Positions 26,277 to 35,183 of a stretch of 64,000 bases of DNA are shown piece after piece. The stretch covers positions 62,001-126,000 of the forward strand of contig NZ_JARUJP010000002.1 of the NCBI RefSeq assembly GCF_033659955.1, read 5' to 3'. Both the position numbers and the translations under genes were made by a program. The stretch comes from Clostridium_AM tanneri. GTDB taxonomy: Bacteria > Bacillota > Clostridia > Clostridiales > Clostridiaceae. The notes under the pieces are model-generated. The model ran no database searches. It had not been told where the DNA came from and was given only the letters and a program-made list of their open reading frames with translations. The first letter of the stretch is position 1. The number at the start of each line of letters is the position of its first letter.

Positions 26277-26347
26277 TTCTAATCCTCCTAATAAACTTAT
26301 GTACTTGACATTAACATTTTTGACACTTTTTATAATTTTTAGCAATA

Positions 26348-26612
26348 AAAAAAGCCCCTAATCCCTAAAAGGGACCGAAGCTAAATCGGCGGTACCACCC
26401 TGATTAATATATTCATAGTTTAAATATATTCACTCTTAATTCTTAACGGTAATTATCCGCTGTATCCTACTACTACTTCAGTACAGAACTCCGAGGCAGG
26501 TTCAAAATCAAACTTTTAGGAAACTCTCACCTTACATTCCCTCTCTTTGAAAAGCTAAAAATTTTTACTAATCCTCTTCTTTGTATTTATAATATTTTTA
26601 CTTTTTAAACTT
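26348..26612 (-). promoter_or_regulatory. T-box riboswitch, proline specific, ahead of proS
   Basis: Minus strand: Stem I with AGAGAGGG and GGTGAGAG blocks, specifier loop GAA-CCT-GCC (CCU, Pro), T-box AGGGTGGTACCGCC, then a weaker G-U-rich hairpin (GGTCCC/GGGATT) and a seven-base T-run. Specifier and gene agree. It accounts for most of the gap between proS and dedA. Confidence 0.93.
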
Positions 26613-26619
26613 ATTTTAT

Positions 26620-26648
26620 ATAATAAAATATAAAAACTTAATTGTCAA
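26620..26648 (-). promoter_or_regulatory. Sigma-A promoter of the proS leader
   Basis: Minus strand perfect TTGACA, 17-base spacer, TATTAT, directly upstream of Stem I of the T-box. Confidence 0.75.
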
Positions 26649-26717
26649 GGCTATAAGTTAGTAAATATTTGAATTTTTATCTTAATCCTCTTTTTTCATA
26701 CTCTTGTAGCCAGTACT

Positions 26718-27341
26718 CTATTGTTTCACCTTAATTTTTTGTCTTCTTTTTGAAATCCATATCGTAGCAAAAACAATGGTAGATAATCCGATACCAGTGT
26801 ATGTGATATTAGAGTATATATCCATAAATCTCAAAACTTCCTCCCAGGACTCTCCAAGTGAAGCTCCGGCCCAAACTAACATGATATTCCATATTAGCGT
26901 TCCCGCTATTGTTAGCGGTAAAAATACTCTAAATTTCATATTAGATATACCAGCTGGGATTGAAATCAAACTTCGGATCAAAGGAATCATTCTACAGAAG
27001 AAAATAGTAAGATAACCGTAACGATTAAACCAGTTATTTGCTTTATGAACATCTTCAATTCTTACTCGTAGTATATGTCCCCATCGACCTATTATCTTTT
27101 CTAATCTATCAATGTTAAGCAGGCGTCCTATTCCATAAAGGATAACAGCACCAGCAGTAGACCCGGCTGTTGCATATGCTACTACCCCTAGAATTGTCAT
27201 TTCTGTCCGTGTAGTCATAAATCCTCCAAAGGTAAGAATGACTTCTGAAGGAATCGGCGGAAAAACATTTTCTAAGGCTATTAAAAGAAATGTACCAAAG
27301 TAACCGAAGTTCTCCATTAGTTGTGTAATCCAATCTTTCAT
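26718..27341 (-). CDS. DedA family membrane protein (possible undecaprenyl-phosphate flippase)
   Basis: A 207-residue integral membrane protein with the DedA/VTT signature: ALENVFPPIPSEVILTFGG (residues 22-40, with the conserved acidic residue and re-entrant loop), FNRYGYLTIFFCRMIPLIRSLISIPAG (conserved Arg and Pro residues) and MKFRVFLPLTIAGTLIWN. Some DedA proteins (UptA type) recycle undecaprenyl phosphate across the membrane; others move phosphatidylethanolamine or affect polymyxin resistance. It begins 29 bases after the BceB-like permease ends, so it is probably the last gene of the bce operon, which favours a carrier-lipid role. GAGAGGA lies 7 bases before the ATG. No terminator is evident after it. 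Confidence 0.87.
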   Translation of the reverse strand: MKDWITQLMENFGYFGTFLLIALENVFPPIPSEVILTFGGFMTTRTEMTILGVVAYATAGSTAGAVILYGIGRLLNIDRLEKIIGRWGHILRVRIEDVHKANNWFNRYGYLTIFFCRMIPLIRSLISIPAGISNMKFRVFLPLTIAGTLIWNIMLVWAGASLGESWEEVLRFMDIYSNITYTGIGLSTIVFATIWISKRRQKIKVKQ

Positions 27342-27370
27342 ATTATTATCCTCTCATTTTCTTAAGTTTA

Positions 27371-29323
27371 TTATCTAACCCAAGCATTTACTTGGTTATT
27401 ATAAATAGTCCTTGCAAATACAAAATATAATAACTGTAGAGCAAGATAAATTAATGATATTACTATAAAATATCCTGACAAATTATCTCCTAACAAGTTA
27501 CTTAATGATTTTATTGCAAATATAGAATGGCTTAATGCCACTACAAAAGGCAGCAGAAACATGATTGCGCTTTGAGTGCCTACTACTCTTTTTATTTCGT
27601 CATTGGATATCCCCATTTTCCTTAAAGACATAAATTCATGTCTATCATTTTGTATCTCACTGTAAATTTTAAAATATAGTATGCTGCTAGTTGAAATAAA
27701 GAATAGTATAGATATGAAGGTTCCAATAAATAACAAAAGCGACATACTTCTTATAATAGGTAAATATTTTGCCACTCTTTCTGTAAAAGAATTTTTACTG
27801 TTATCTGGAAACATTTTTTCTATCTCCTTTACTGCCTCAGAAGCATTCATCCAATCTTTTATGTTATATCCGTAGTAAACCAACTTCTTTTCATTAGGAA
27901 CCTTTGTAACAATTTTATTAAAAACCTCATCATTCACCACAGCAGTATTGGTGTTCTTGTTATCGTCGTTTATTATTCCCCCACTTATTTCATTCTTTAT
28001 CTTTAACTTTAATTCTTCACTGTTAGTAGTTAGAGTCAAATATTCACTATCATCAATAAAGTATTTACTTCCCATTCTTCCTGTAATATCATAGGTGTGT
28101 ATTAACACTTCTCCATTTTGTAGCCATATTTGTTTTTTTCTTAACTGGGAGGCCATCAAATTATAGTCTGAGTTAGACATTATATAAAAATCTCTTTTAT
28201 TATTAGTTACACTTGAAGTTTCTCTTTCTTTATTTGCAGCTTCTATTAGCATAATTCTATTTTTATATTCTATTTCATGACCATAAGCTTTTATTGTTTT
28301 TTCTATTTCTTCAGGTGATATTACACTATGAGAGTTTAATCCCCTTTCAACTATATTAAAGTCTTGTGGAAAGTTCTGCTCTATGCTCCCTATAATGTTT
28401 TTTTGTATAGAATATACACTTACAGAAGCCGTTAAGGTAACAGCACTAAGAATAGATGCAATAAAAAGAATGTTAGCATTATCCCTTAATTTATATATAA
28501 TTTGAGATAAGGTTATAATGTTTATTCCTTTATAATAAATCGCCTTGTTAACCTTAAGTTTATTAGTAAAAAATACAGTAAACTGAGAGTATAGAAGATA
28601 GGTTCCTATAATAACTAAGATTAAAATAGGTAACATAGTTAACACTATAGCTGCACCAGAATATGCAGCCAAAATATAGCCTGCAGCAATAAGTATTATA
28701 GAAAATATAGCTTTAAATTTAGAGAATTTAGGTACAGGTTTAGGCAGTCTATCTCCTTTTAATAGCTCAATTATATTGTTGCTTTTTATTTTATAGCTCA
28801 CTATAAAACTAATACCTTGAAATAATATGATAAAGACTATTAGTGTTATAATGAGGGCTTTAGTAGATATTATAAGGGGTATTTCTATATCTAATGCTAA
28901 AAGGACAGTGATTGTCATAAAAAATAGTTTAGAAAAGATTATTCCTAAAAGAAGGCCTGTAACTATCGCTGCAGTAGATACAATAACATTTTCTAGCATT
29001 ACATAACTTCTTATCTGACCCTTTGTTAGTCCAAACATTGAAAGAAGTCCAAATTCCTTTTCTCTGGATTTTAGAAAACTTGAAATTGAGTACATTGTAA
29101 ATACCATAGTAAATATAACTATTACGACCTCGCATAAAAACATAGTTTGTGATGCCATAGCTCCCATGCTTCCCATGATATCCACACTTTCCACTTGGGG
29201 ATTGGATATAAAATTAGCAAAAATAAAAAATATCATTACTACTAGAGTATTGCTTAAATAATACATTACATATTTATTTAAATTCCCTTTAATATTCTTA
29301 AATACAATATTACTTAAGGTCAT
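27371..29323 (-). CDS. bceB: BceB-type ABC transporter permease
   Basis: A 650-residue FtsX-superfamily permease with about ten transmembrane segments and one large extracytoplasmic domain of about 200 residues (roughly 300-510), the layout of BceB/VraG permeases. N-terminal FKNIKGNLNKYVMYYLSNTLVVMIFF and SFLKSREKEFGLLSMFGLTKGQI are typical. Such permeases, with their ATPase, free undecaprenyl pyrophosphate-cycle intermediates from peptide antibiotics such as bacitracin or lantibiotics, and signal to a BceS kinase. The start overlaps the end of the ATPase gene by 14 bases, so they are translationally coupled. The drug specificity is unknown. Confidence 0.88.
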   Translation of the reverse strand: MTLSNIVFKNIKGNLNKYVMYYLSNTLVVMIFFIFANFISNPQVESVDIMGSMGAMASQTMFLCEVVIVIFTMVFTMYSISSFLKSREKEFGLLSMFGLTKGQIRSYVMLENVIVSTAAIVTGLLLGIIFSKLFFMTITVLLALDIEIPLIISTKALIITLIVFIILFQGISFIVSYKIKSNNIIELLKGDRLPKPVPKFSKFKAIFSIILIAAGYILAAYSGAAIVLTMLPILILVIIGTYLLYSQFTVFFTNKLKVNKAIYYKGINIITLSQIIYKLRDNANILFIASILSAVTLTASVSVYSIQKNIIGSIEQNFPQDFNIVERGLNSHSVISPEEIEKTIKAYGHEIEYKNRIMLIEAANKERETSSVTNNKRDFYIMSNSDYNLMASQLRKKQIWLQNGEVLIHTYDITGRMGSKYFIDDSEYLTLTTNSEELKLKIKNEISGGIINDDNKNTNTAVVNDEVFNKIVTKVPNEKKLVYYGYNIKDWMNASEAVKEIEKMFPDNSKNSFTERVAKYLPIIRSMSLLLFIGTFISILFFISTSSILYFKIYSEIQNDRHEFMSLRKMGISNDEIKRVVGTQSAIMFLLPFVVALSHSIFAIKSLSNLLGDNLSGYFIVISLIYLALQLLYFVFARTIYNNQVNAWVR

Positions 29324-30131
29324 TATAATTCCCTCCTATATTCCCGCCCTGTATAGAATAGTTATCAGTTGTTCTACCTCCTATTAGTGAAAGTGAGTCT
29401 ATAATTTCCTTAAAGAAAACCTGTCGTTTACCCCCATTCACTATCTCTAAAAAATATTTTCCATCCTTAATCATAACAATCCTCTGACAAAAACTTGCTG
29501 TAAAAGGATCATGAGTGACCATCATGATAGTAGCTTTCTTTTGTTCGTTCAAGTTTCTTAAAGCTTCCATCACATCCTGTGAAGCCTTAGAGTCCAGATT
29601 TCCTGTAGGTTCATCAGCCAAAATTATAGAAGGATTGTGAATTAAAGCCCTAGCACAAGCTGCCCTTTGCTGCTGTCCACCTGATACCTCATAAGGCCTT
29701 TTTAGAAGGATATCTTTTATATTTAAAACTTCTGCAATATCCTGTACTCTTTTCTCTATCTCCTTTACTCCTACCTTATCTAACACCAGTGGAAGTATTA
29801 TATTTTCTTCTATGGATAGAGAATCTAAAAGGTTAAAATCCTGAAATATAAATCCTAGTTGCTTCCTTCTAAAGAAAGCAACTTCTTTTTCCCTTAGTTT
29901 TGCTGGATTTATTTCACTTATTAACAGTTCACCAGTGGATGGTGTATCTATAGTTGCTAAGATATTTAAAAGAGTAGTTTTTCCACTTCCTGAAGGTCCC
30001 ATTACTCCTACGAACTCTCCTTCTTCTATACTAATACTAAATTTATCAAGAGCTTTAACTTGCATTGTACCTCTGTTATCTCCATATATTTTTGTTATAT
30101 TTTTAGCCTCTAATACTGGCATCATCATCAT
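29310..30131 (-). CDS. bceA: BceA-type ABC transporter ATP-binding protein
   Basis: A 273-residue ATPase of the MacB/BceA class. Walker A GPSGSGKTT (45-53), Q-loop FIFQDFNLLDSLS, signature VSGGQQQR, Walker B ILADEPTGNLD and H-loop VTHD are all intact. Length exceeds the usual 250 by a C-terminal tail. The start is ambiguous: four consecutive ATG codons (30122-30131) follow AGAGAGGA; spacing favours the third or fourth. It is preceded by a terminator and its own proposed regulated promoter rather than simply following the kinase gene. Confidence 0.9.
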   Translation of the reverse strand: MMMMPVLEAKNITKIYGDNRGTMQVKALDKFSISIEEGEFVGVMGPSGSGKTTLLNILATIDTPSTGELLISEINPAKLREKEVAFFRRKQLGFIFQDFNLLDSLSIEENIILPLVLDKVGVKEIEKRVQDIAEVLNIKDILLKRPYEVSGGQQQRAACARALIHNPSIILADEPTGNLDSKASQDVMEALRNLNEQKKATIMMVTHDPFTASFCQRIVMIKDGKYFLEIVNGGKRQVFFKEIIDSLSLIGGRTTDNYSIQGGNIGGNYNDLK

Positions 30132-30161
30132 TCCTCTCTAATGTTTATTATCTATAAATAC

Positions 30162-30226
30162 ATTATAAAAAAAATAGAGAAATCCATGTATCGATTTCTC
30201 TTACAAATGACATTTTAATCTTACAA
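30162..30226 (-). promoter_or_regulatory. Proposed regulated bceAB promoter with two direct repeats
   Basis: Minus strand: TTGTAAGA occurs twice, at 30226-30219 and 30206-30199, exactly 20 bases start to start (two helical turns). A -10 TATAAT follows at 30167-30162; the -35 position holds only TACATG, 17 bases upstream. Direct repeats just upstream of a poor -35 are the layout expected for activation by an OmpR-family regulator such as the BceR-like protein encoded next door. The fit to published BceR sites was not tested. Confidence 0.5.
30167..30201 (-). terminator. Terminator after the BceRS-like genes
   Basis: AGAGAAATC and GATTTCTCT pair over 9 bp around an 8-base loop, followed on the minus strand by ATTTTTTTT. 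It separates the two-component genes from bceAB and overlaps the -35 region of the proposed bceAB promoter. Confidence 0.75.
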
Positions 30227-30236
30227 TGTTGAAAGA

Positions 30237-31292
30237 TTAAAGCCTAAATAAATTTTTTTGTTTATAGAATACTATAGAAAACTTAGTCCATTGTCCTTCT
30301 TTAGATTCTACTATTAATTCATGCCCAAGTTTATCACATATTCTTTTAGATAAATACATCCCCACACCAGTAGACTCTGAAGTCTTTCTACCATTCTTAC
30401 CTGTAAAAAAAGCCTGAAATACTCTTCCTAAATCCTCTTTAGGTATACCAATTCCTTCATCAGTAACGGATAAAACTACTTTTGATTCCTTTTCTTTAAT
30501 CTCAAAGCTTATATATTTATTTTCCTTTTTAACTTCTTTGGAATACTTTATTGCATTAACTAATATTTGATTTATTACAAAATAAGTCCACTTTTTATCT
30601 GTCTCTACGACTACACTGTTGTCTCCTATAATTTTAGGAAAGATAGAATTCCGAATTAATGACTTTTTATTATCGTTAACTACTTTTCGTACCACTGCTA
30701 TTATATCTATACTTTCTACTTTGAAATCTAAGTTAAATTCATTAAGCCTTGCATGATTAAGCATCATTTCGATTCCATGAGATATTTTTTCGTTTTCTTC
30801 ACCTATACTGTTAAATAACTCTCTAAATTCCTCTTTTTTTTGATCCTGCAATATAAGATTAATAACAGATACAGGTGTTTTCATTTGATGCACCCATTGA
30901 TTTATAAAATATATGTATTCTTTATGCCTATCTTCATATTCAGATATTTTTTGGCTATTAACTTTATATATTTTTGATAAGACTTCTGCATAAGTTCTCT
31001 GCTCCCTAGTTCTAGCATCATCAATATTTAATAAATAATTAATATTCTCACTTGATTCAAGCATATTATAAAGCTGATTATAAAAGTGGCTCTTCCTATA
31101 ATAGTCATATGCCAAAAAAGCTATATAAATTATTATAGATATCAATAATGGATATAGTATATTTTCCACCTTTGGATACTCCTTAGAATTTATAACTATA
31201 GTCAAGTACATAATTATAATAGTTAAAAAGATTCCTGAGAAATATATTATTGTGTAAGCTATTCTATCTTTTAAAAAATCCTTTAACTTCAA
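30237..31292 (-). CDS. bceS: BceS-type intramembrane-sensing histidine kinase
   Basis: A 351-residue membrane kinase. Two transmembrane helices (about 11-33 and 44-62) are joined by a loop of only about ten residues, so there is no sensing domain outside, as in BceS kinases that read the state of their ABC transporter. The H-box is FINQWVHQMKTPVSVI with phospho-acceptor His135; the N-box QILVNAIKYS and G-box DEGIGIPKEDL follow. The start codon is TTG after AGGTGG, in agreement with MKLKDFLKDR. It starts 25 bases after the response regulator gene ends. Confidence 0.9.
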   Translation of the reverse strand: MKLKDFLKDRIAYTIIYFSGIFLTIIIMYLTIVINSKEYPKVENILYPLLISIIIYIAFLAYDYYRKSHFYNQLYNMLESSENINYLLNIDDARTREQRTYAEVLSKIYKVNSQKISEYEDRHKEYIYFINQWVHQMKTPVSVINLILQDQKKEEFRELFNSIGEENEKISHGIEMMLNHARLNEFNLDFKVESIDIIAVVRKVVNDNKKSLIRNSIFPKIIGDNSVVVETDKKWTYFVINQILVNAIKYSKEVKKENKYISFEIKEKESKVVLSVTDEGIGIPKEDLGRVFQAFFTGKNGRKTSESTGVGMYLSKRICDKLGHELIVESKEGQWTKFSIVFYKQKNLFRL

Positions 31293-31317
31293 TCAATCCA
31301 CCTGCCCATACCTTTTG

Positions 31318-32010
31318 TTACCTGCTCCAATTAGCTACCAATCTATATCCCTGACCTCTTTTGGTTTCAATAGCATCTTTAATTTCTATATCTTCAAGCC
31401 TTTTTCTAAGTCGTGTAATATTAACGGATAACGTATTATCATCAACAAAATCAGTATCATTCCAGAGAACCTCAAGTAAAGTCTCCCTTGATACAATCTT
31501 ATCTACGTTCCTTATCAGCGTATATAATAATTGAAATTCTTTTTTACTAAGTTCTATCCTTTTCCTATTAAACTCTACAATATTTTGATTTATGTGTAAA
31601 AATAATCCTCTTACTTCATAAACCTCACTACTATTTTCAGCATAACTTCCATAAACTCTTCTAGTAACACCTTTTATCTTTGCAAGTAATAAATCATAGG
31701 AAAAAGGCTTTGTTATATAATCATCTGCACCATTTTCTATTGCCATAACCTGATCCATATCTGAATTCCTTGCAGAAATAAAAATTATGGGTATATTGGA
31801 TACAGTTCTTATGTCTCTACACCAGTAAAAACCATCATAAAATGGAAGGTTAACATCCATAAGCACAAGGTCAGAATTGCTCTTTATAAACTCTTCCTTA
31901 ATATTTGAAAAATCTTCTACGGCATAAGCTTTATAACCATACCGCTCAAGCGTTCTCTTGATAAGTTCAGTTATCTTTTTATCATCCTCTACTATCATAA
32001 TATTATACAT
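31318..32010 (-). CDS. bceR: BceR-type OmpR-family response regulator
   Basis: A 230-residue regulator with a receiver domain (acidic pocket EDD at 8-10, phospho-acceptor Asp52 in LVLMDVNLPFYDG, switch residues FISARNS and ITKPFSYD) and a C-terminal winged helix (SKKEFQLLYTLIRNVDKIVSRETLLEVLW...NTLSVNITRLRKRL...RGQGYRL). It is the first gene of the two-component pair and the likely activator of bceAB through the direct repeats ahead of that operon. AGGTG lies upstream of the ATG. Confidence 0.93.
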   Translation of the reverse strand: MYNIMIVEDDKKITELIKRTLERYGYKAYAVEDFSNIKEEFIKSNSDLVLMDVNLPFYDGFYWCRDIRTVSNIPIIFISARNSDMDQVMAIENGADDYITKPFSYDLLLAKIKGVTRRVYGSYAENSSEVYEVRGLFLHINQNIVEFNRKRIELSKKEFQLLYTLIRNVDKIVSRETLLEVLWNDTDFVDDNTLSVNITRLRKRLEDIEIKDAIETKRGQGYRLVANWSR

Positions 32011-32103
32011 AGTTCACACCTCTACCTGAATAACAAATTATTTTAATTACCTTTATCCCTAGCATAAAAAATTTTAACTCTTAATCTCCATTCTTCTCTA
32101 TCT

Positions 32104-32132
32104 ATAATATATTAAGGCACAATGACTGTAAA
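32104..32132 (-). promoter_or_regulatory. Promoter of the BceRS-like genes
   Basis: Minus strand TTTACA, 17-base spacer, TATTAT, about 95 bases before the regulator's ATG. It lacks the TTGTAAGA repeats found at bceAB, suggesting constitutive expression of the sensors. Confidence 0.6.
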
Positions 32133-32203
32133 TGTATTCTTAAAAATAGGCTTTAGATAAGAATTGTTTGCTTTGAATAGTGTAAAAAAGCTAAAAGTTT
32201 AAA

Positions 32204-32247
32204 AATTCAAGGGATTTGGTTTATAAATACACCAAATCCCTTGAATT
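32204..32247. terminator. Terminator after the PAP2 phosphatase gene
   Basis: AATTCAAGGGATTTGGT pairs perfectly over 17 bp with ACCAAATCCCTTGAATT around a 10-base loop, just after the PAP2 stop codon. It insulates the bceRS genes from upstream transcription. Confidence 0.8.
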
Positions 32248-32255
32248 AATAAGTT

Positions 32256-32801
32256 TTAGTAATTTAAGTAGGTAAGAAACTCACTACTAAATATATTTAT
32301 TACTAGCTTAGAGCACAAGAGCCCTAAAATAATTCCCGTAACAACATCCGTTGGGTAGTGTACGTTTAAATAAATCCTAGAAAAAGCTATCAGTGAAGCT
32401 ACTATGACCACCAAAATGCTTAAGCTGCTGTCCATGTTCATAAATATTCCAGCAGCTGCAAAGGATGATGCAGTATGACCTGATGGAAAAGAATAGGTTA
32501 TAGGCTTTGATACTAGCAACTTACTATCCTTCATATTAACAAAGGGTCTTGTCCTTTTTATTAAGTGTTTTATTATTCCTTCACCAATAATTGTAGTTAT
32601 AACTAAAGAAGTAATTATCATATATCCCTTAACTCTATAATTCTTATTATTTACTAAACATATTGAAGCAAGAACCCACACTATACCACAATTACCCATA
32701 GCAGTAATAAGCGGCATTATCTTATCGAGAAATTGACACCGAAACTTTCGATTTAGTAAGTCCAATACTTTTATATCAATATTCTGCAGATAAGCTATCA
32801 T
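32256..32801 (-). CDS. PAP2 family phosphatase, possible undecaprenyl-pyrophosphatase (BcrC-like)
   Basis: A membrane phosphatase of about 181 residues with the complete PAP2 signature: K-x6-RP (KHLIKRTRP), PSGH (FPSGHTASS) and SR-x5-H-x3-D (SRIYLNVHYPTD). In BcrC-like enzymes this releases phosphate from undecaprenyl pyrophosphate outside the membrane, lowering the bacitracin target; other members act on phosphatidate or PGP. Proximity to the Bce genes supports the undecaprenyl role. The frame extends eight codons upstream to an ATG at 32825 with no ribosome site; the ATG at 32801 follows GGAAGTG at 5 bases and is preferred. Separated from bceR by a strong terminator. Confidence 0.85.
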   Translation of the reverse strand: MIAYLQNIDIKVLDLLNRKFRCQFLDKIMPLITAMGNCGIVWVLASICLVNNKNYRVKGYMIITSLVITTIIGEGIIKHLIKRTRPFVNMKDSKLLVSKPITYSFPSGHTASSFAAAGIFMNMDSSLSILVVIVASLIAFSRIYLNVHYPTDVVTGIILGLLCSKLVINIFSSEFLTYLNY

Positions 32802-32908
32802 ACAATAATCACTTCCATTCAACATTTTTTAGATGTACTCATTATACAATATAAATCTTAAGAACAAGTTAGAAATATATTAATTTTTTCATAATATGAA
32901 TTTTTAGC

Positions 32909-34909
32909 TTAAGCTAAATTAAATTTGCTAATTCCTTGTTGTAGTTTCTCGGAAAGTTCTTTCAACTGTTCTACATGCCTTGTTACCTCTTCCATTGTTA
33001 GGTTTATCTGCTGCGCGGAAGCAGAAACTTCTTCTGTGCCTGAAGCCGTCTCTTCTGATATAGAAGATATATTCTCCATCTGCTCTATAACTGTTTCTCT
33101 CTGATCCTTAATATTTAATGTATCAATTTTTACCTCTTCAATCCTTTGTACAAGAATATTCACTGCTCCTATTATTTCATCAAAGACTTTTTGAGTTTCT
33201 CTAACTGTCTCTTCTTGTTCTCTAACAGTTAGCTCTGTTTCTCCCATAGCTTTCACAGCGATATGTGATTTAGCTTGTATACTTTCTATAATTTTCTTAA
33301 TTTCTACAGTGGAGTTCTTAGATTGCTCAGCAAGTTTTCTTATCTCATCTGCAACAACAGCAAAGCCTCTTCCTGCCTCTCCTGCTCTTGCTGCCTCAAT
33401 TGAAGCATTCAATGAAAGTAGATTTGTTTGTTCTGTTATTTGGGATATAGCATCTGAAATAGAGCTAATTTCTTCTGTGCTTTTATTCATATCTGAAACA
33501 ATACTTCCTACCTGAGTAGCTGAAGTTTTTGTCCTGTCGGATTTTTCACCTAATAATTCAATTAACTCTAGACCTTTTCCTCCAAGTTTCTGAGTTTCTT
33601 TAGATATTAAATCCATATCTTCAGTAGAAACTGTTATCTTATCTATCCCTTGGGACAAATTATTTATTTTTTCTGCTCCCCACTGAGCACTTTGAGCAGT
33701 TTCTGTAGCTCCTTCAGCTATTTCGTTTATGGCATGAGAAACTTGTTCTATAGATGCAGAGGTTTCCTCTGATACGCTTGCTAAATTTACTGAAGATTCC
33801 ATAACAGTCTTAGCGGAAGCTTCTACCTCTGACATAAGCCTTGATATGTTGTCCATCATCTTGCTAAAGTTTCCTCCAAGAGTTCCAAACTCATCTTTGG
33901 ACTTAATATTAACCCTTACAGTTAAGTCACCTTCTGCTGCACTATTAAAAGCCGTATTGAGCTCTTTAATATTTTTGGCTATTCCTCTGCTTATAAGTAC
34001 AGCTACGAATATAACAATAACAGTAACTATATTTTGTATTACTTTAAGAAAGCTTAAGAAGGAGCTAATATCTCCTTTTATCTCACCTTCATCCATAGCA
34101 GCAATTAGCTTCCAATTTGTTTTTTCATTTGTCAGGAAGGTTGCATATTTATTTGCCCCCTCGTATGTATACTTTTCCATACCGCTATTCTTTGATTTTA
34201 CCGTATTCCAAAAACCCTGTTTAGTTGCCACGTCTGTTCCTAAATTTTCGGTTTTTGGATGAGCTAACATTATTCCCTGCTTATCAGTAACAAAAACATA
34301 TCCATTATTACCGATTTTTATTTTGCTCATGTTTTTTGATAAGTTTTCAAAGTCTATATTTTCCGATACAACTCCAACTATTTTGCCATTATACTCTACA
34401 GTTTTAGAAACAGAAACTACAAGTTTTTGAGTTCTAGTATCCTTAAAAGGTTCAGAAACAGTAATATTACCCTTATTATTTATCGCATCCTTATACCATG
34501 ATCTTTCTTTATGATTAAAATCCTTTGGCATTTCACCTTCAGGGTATATTATAAACCTTCCATCTTCAGTACCAAAATAAGTGCTAAAAACATTTGCATC
34601 ACTCTCTTTAACATCCTTCAAAAGGGATTTTGCAAAATCTATTCTTTCTGGCACAGCCTGCGATTCTATGAAATTCACATTGCTAGATAACATAGTGATT
34701 TGAAATGCAAAGGTATTAAAATAGTTATCTAGCCCTCTGTTAACTTCCTCTAAGGTCTGTTTACTTGTAACTTCAAATTTTTTAGTCATAATTGCCTTGG
34801 CCTGGAAATATGCTACAGTTCCTAACATATATAGTGGAAGTACACATATGGCTATTAAACTAATTATCAGTTTACTACGTATGCTTCTTAAATTAACTTT
34901 TTTAAGCAT
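32909..34909 (-). CDS. Methyl-accepting chemotaxis protein with dCache-type sensor
   Basis: A 666-residue transmembrane receptor. TM1 (about 13-34) and TM2 (about 283-304) flank a periplasmic-side sensor domain of about 250 residues with dCache features (KERSWYKDAINNKGNITVSEPFKDTRTQKLVVSVSKTV, VFVTDKQGIMLAHP). A HAMP domain (about 305-360) and a long signalling coiled coil follow; the conserved tip reads ISQITEQTNLLSLNASIEAARAGEAGRGFAVVADEIRKLAEQS. It signals through CheA/CheW to the flagellar motor. The ligand is unknown; the WYKDA motif in dCache domains is often tied to amino acid binding but that is only suggestive. It is divergent from motAB, GGGGG precedes the ATG, and no clear terminator follows. 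Confidence 0.95.
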   Translation of the reverse strand: MLKKVNLRSIRSKLIISLIAICVLPLYMLGTVAYFQAKAIMTKKFEVTSKQTLEEVNRGLDNYFNTFAFQITMLSSNVNFIESQAVPERIDFAKSLLKDVKESDANVFSTYFGTEDGRFIIYPEGEMPKDFNHKERSWYKDAINNKGNITVSEPFKDTRTQKLVVSVSKTVEYNGKIVGVVSENIDFENLSKNMSKIKIGNNGYVFVTDKQGIMLAHPKTENLGTDVATKQGFWNTVKSKNSGMEKYTYEGANKYATFLTNEKTNWKLIAAMDEGEIKGDISSFLSFLKVIQNIVTVIVIFVAVLISRGIAKNIKELNTAFNSAAEGDLTVRVNIKSKDEFGTLGGNFSKMMDNISRLMSEVEASAKTVMESSVNLASVSEETSASIEQVSHAINEIAEGATETAQSAQWGAEKINNLSQGIDKITVSTEDMDLISKETQKLGGKGLELIELLGEKSDRTKTSATQVGSIVSDMNKSTEEISSISDAISQITEQTNLLSLNASIEAARAGEAGRGFAVVADEIRKLAEQSKNSTVEIKKIIESIQAKSHIAVKAMGETELTVREQEETVRETQKVFDEIIGAVNILVQRIEEVKIDTLNIKDQRETVIEQMENISSISEETASGTEEVSASAQQINLTMEEVTRHVEQLKELSEKLQQGISKFNLA

Positions 34910-35153
34910 TAAGGTTTCCCCCTTTGTTGTTTTATGTTATATTCTTGTATAATTTATCGAAAACAACTGTAAATACTAAAGTAGAAAATAAAATCAAAGT
35001 AAAAATCCTGCTAAAACAAAAACATATTTCTACCTCCAATACTTTCTAAATTTGAAAGTTTATTTACACAATGCTGTAACTAAGGTATCGATAGTACTCC
35101 TTACTAATACTAAGTTTTTTAAGATTAATAGCTATAATCTATATATACCCACG

Positions 35154-35172
35154 AATGTAATTATATTACATT
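35154..35172. promoter_or_regulatory. Palindrome upstream of the motAB promoter
   Basis: AATGTAATTATATTACATT, two 8-base inverted arms around TAT, ends 11 bases before the motAB -35. This is the position of an activator or repressor site; no family can be named. Confidence 0.45.
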
Positions 35173-35183
35173 ATGTAAACATC

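Noticed and set aside
24840..26345. Longer proS reading with 23 extra N-terminal residues
   Set aside because: The extra residues are translated from the leader; AGGAGG and the conserved start favour the ATG at 26276.
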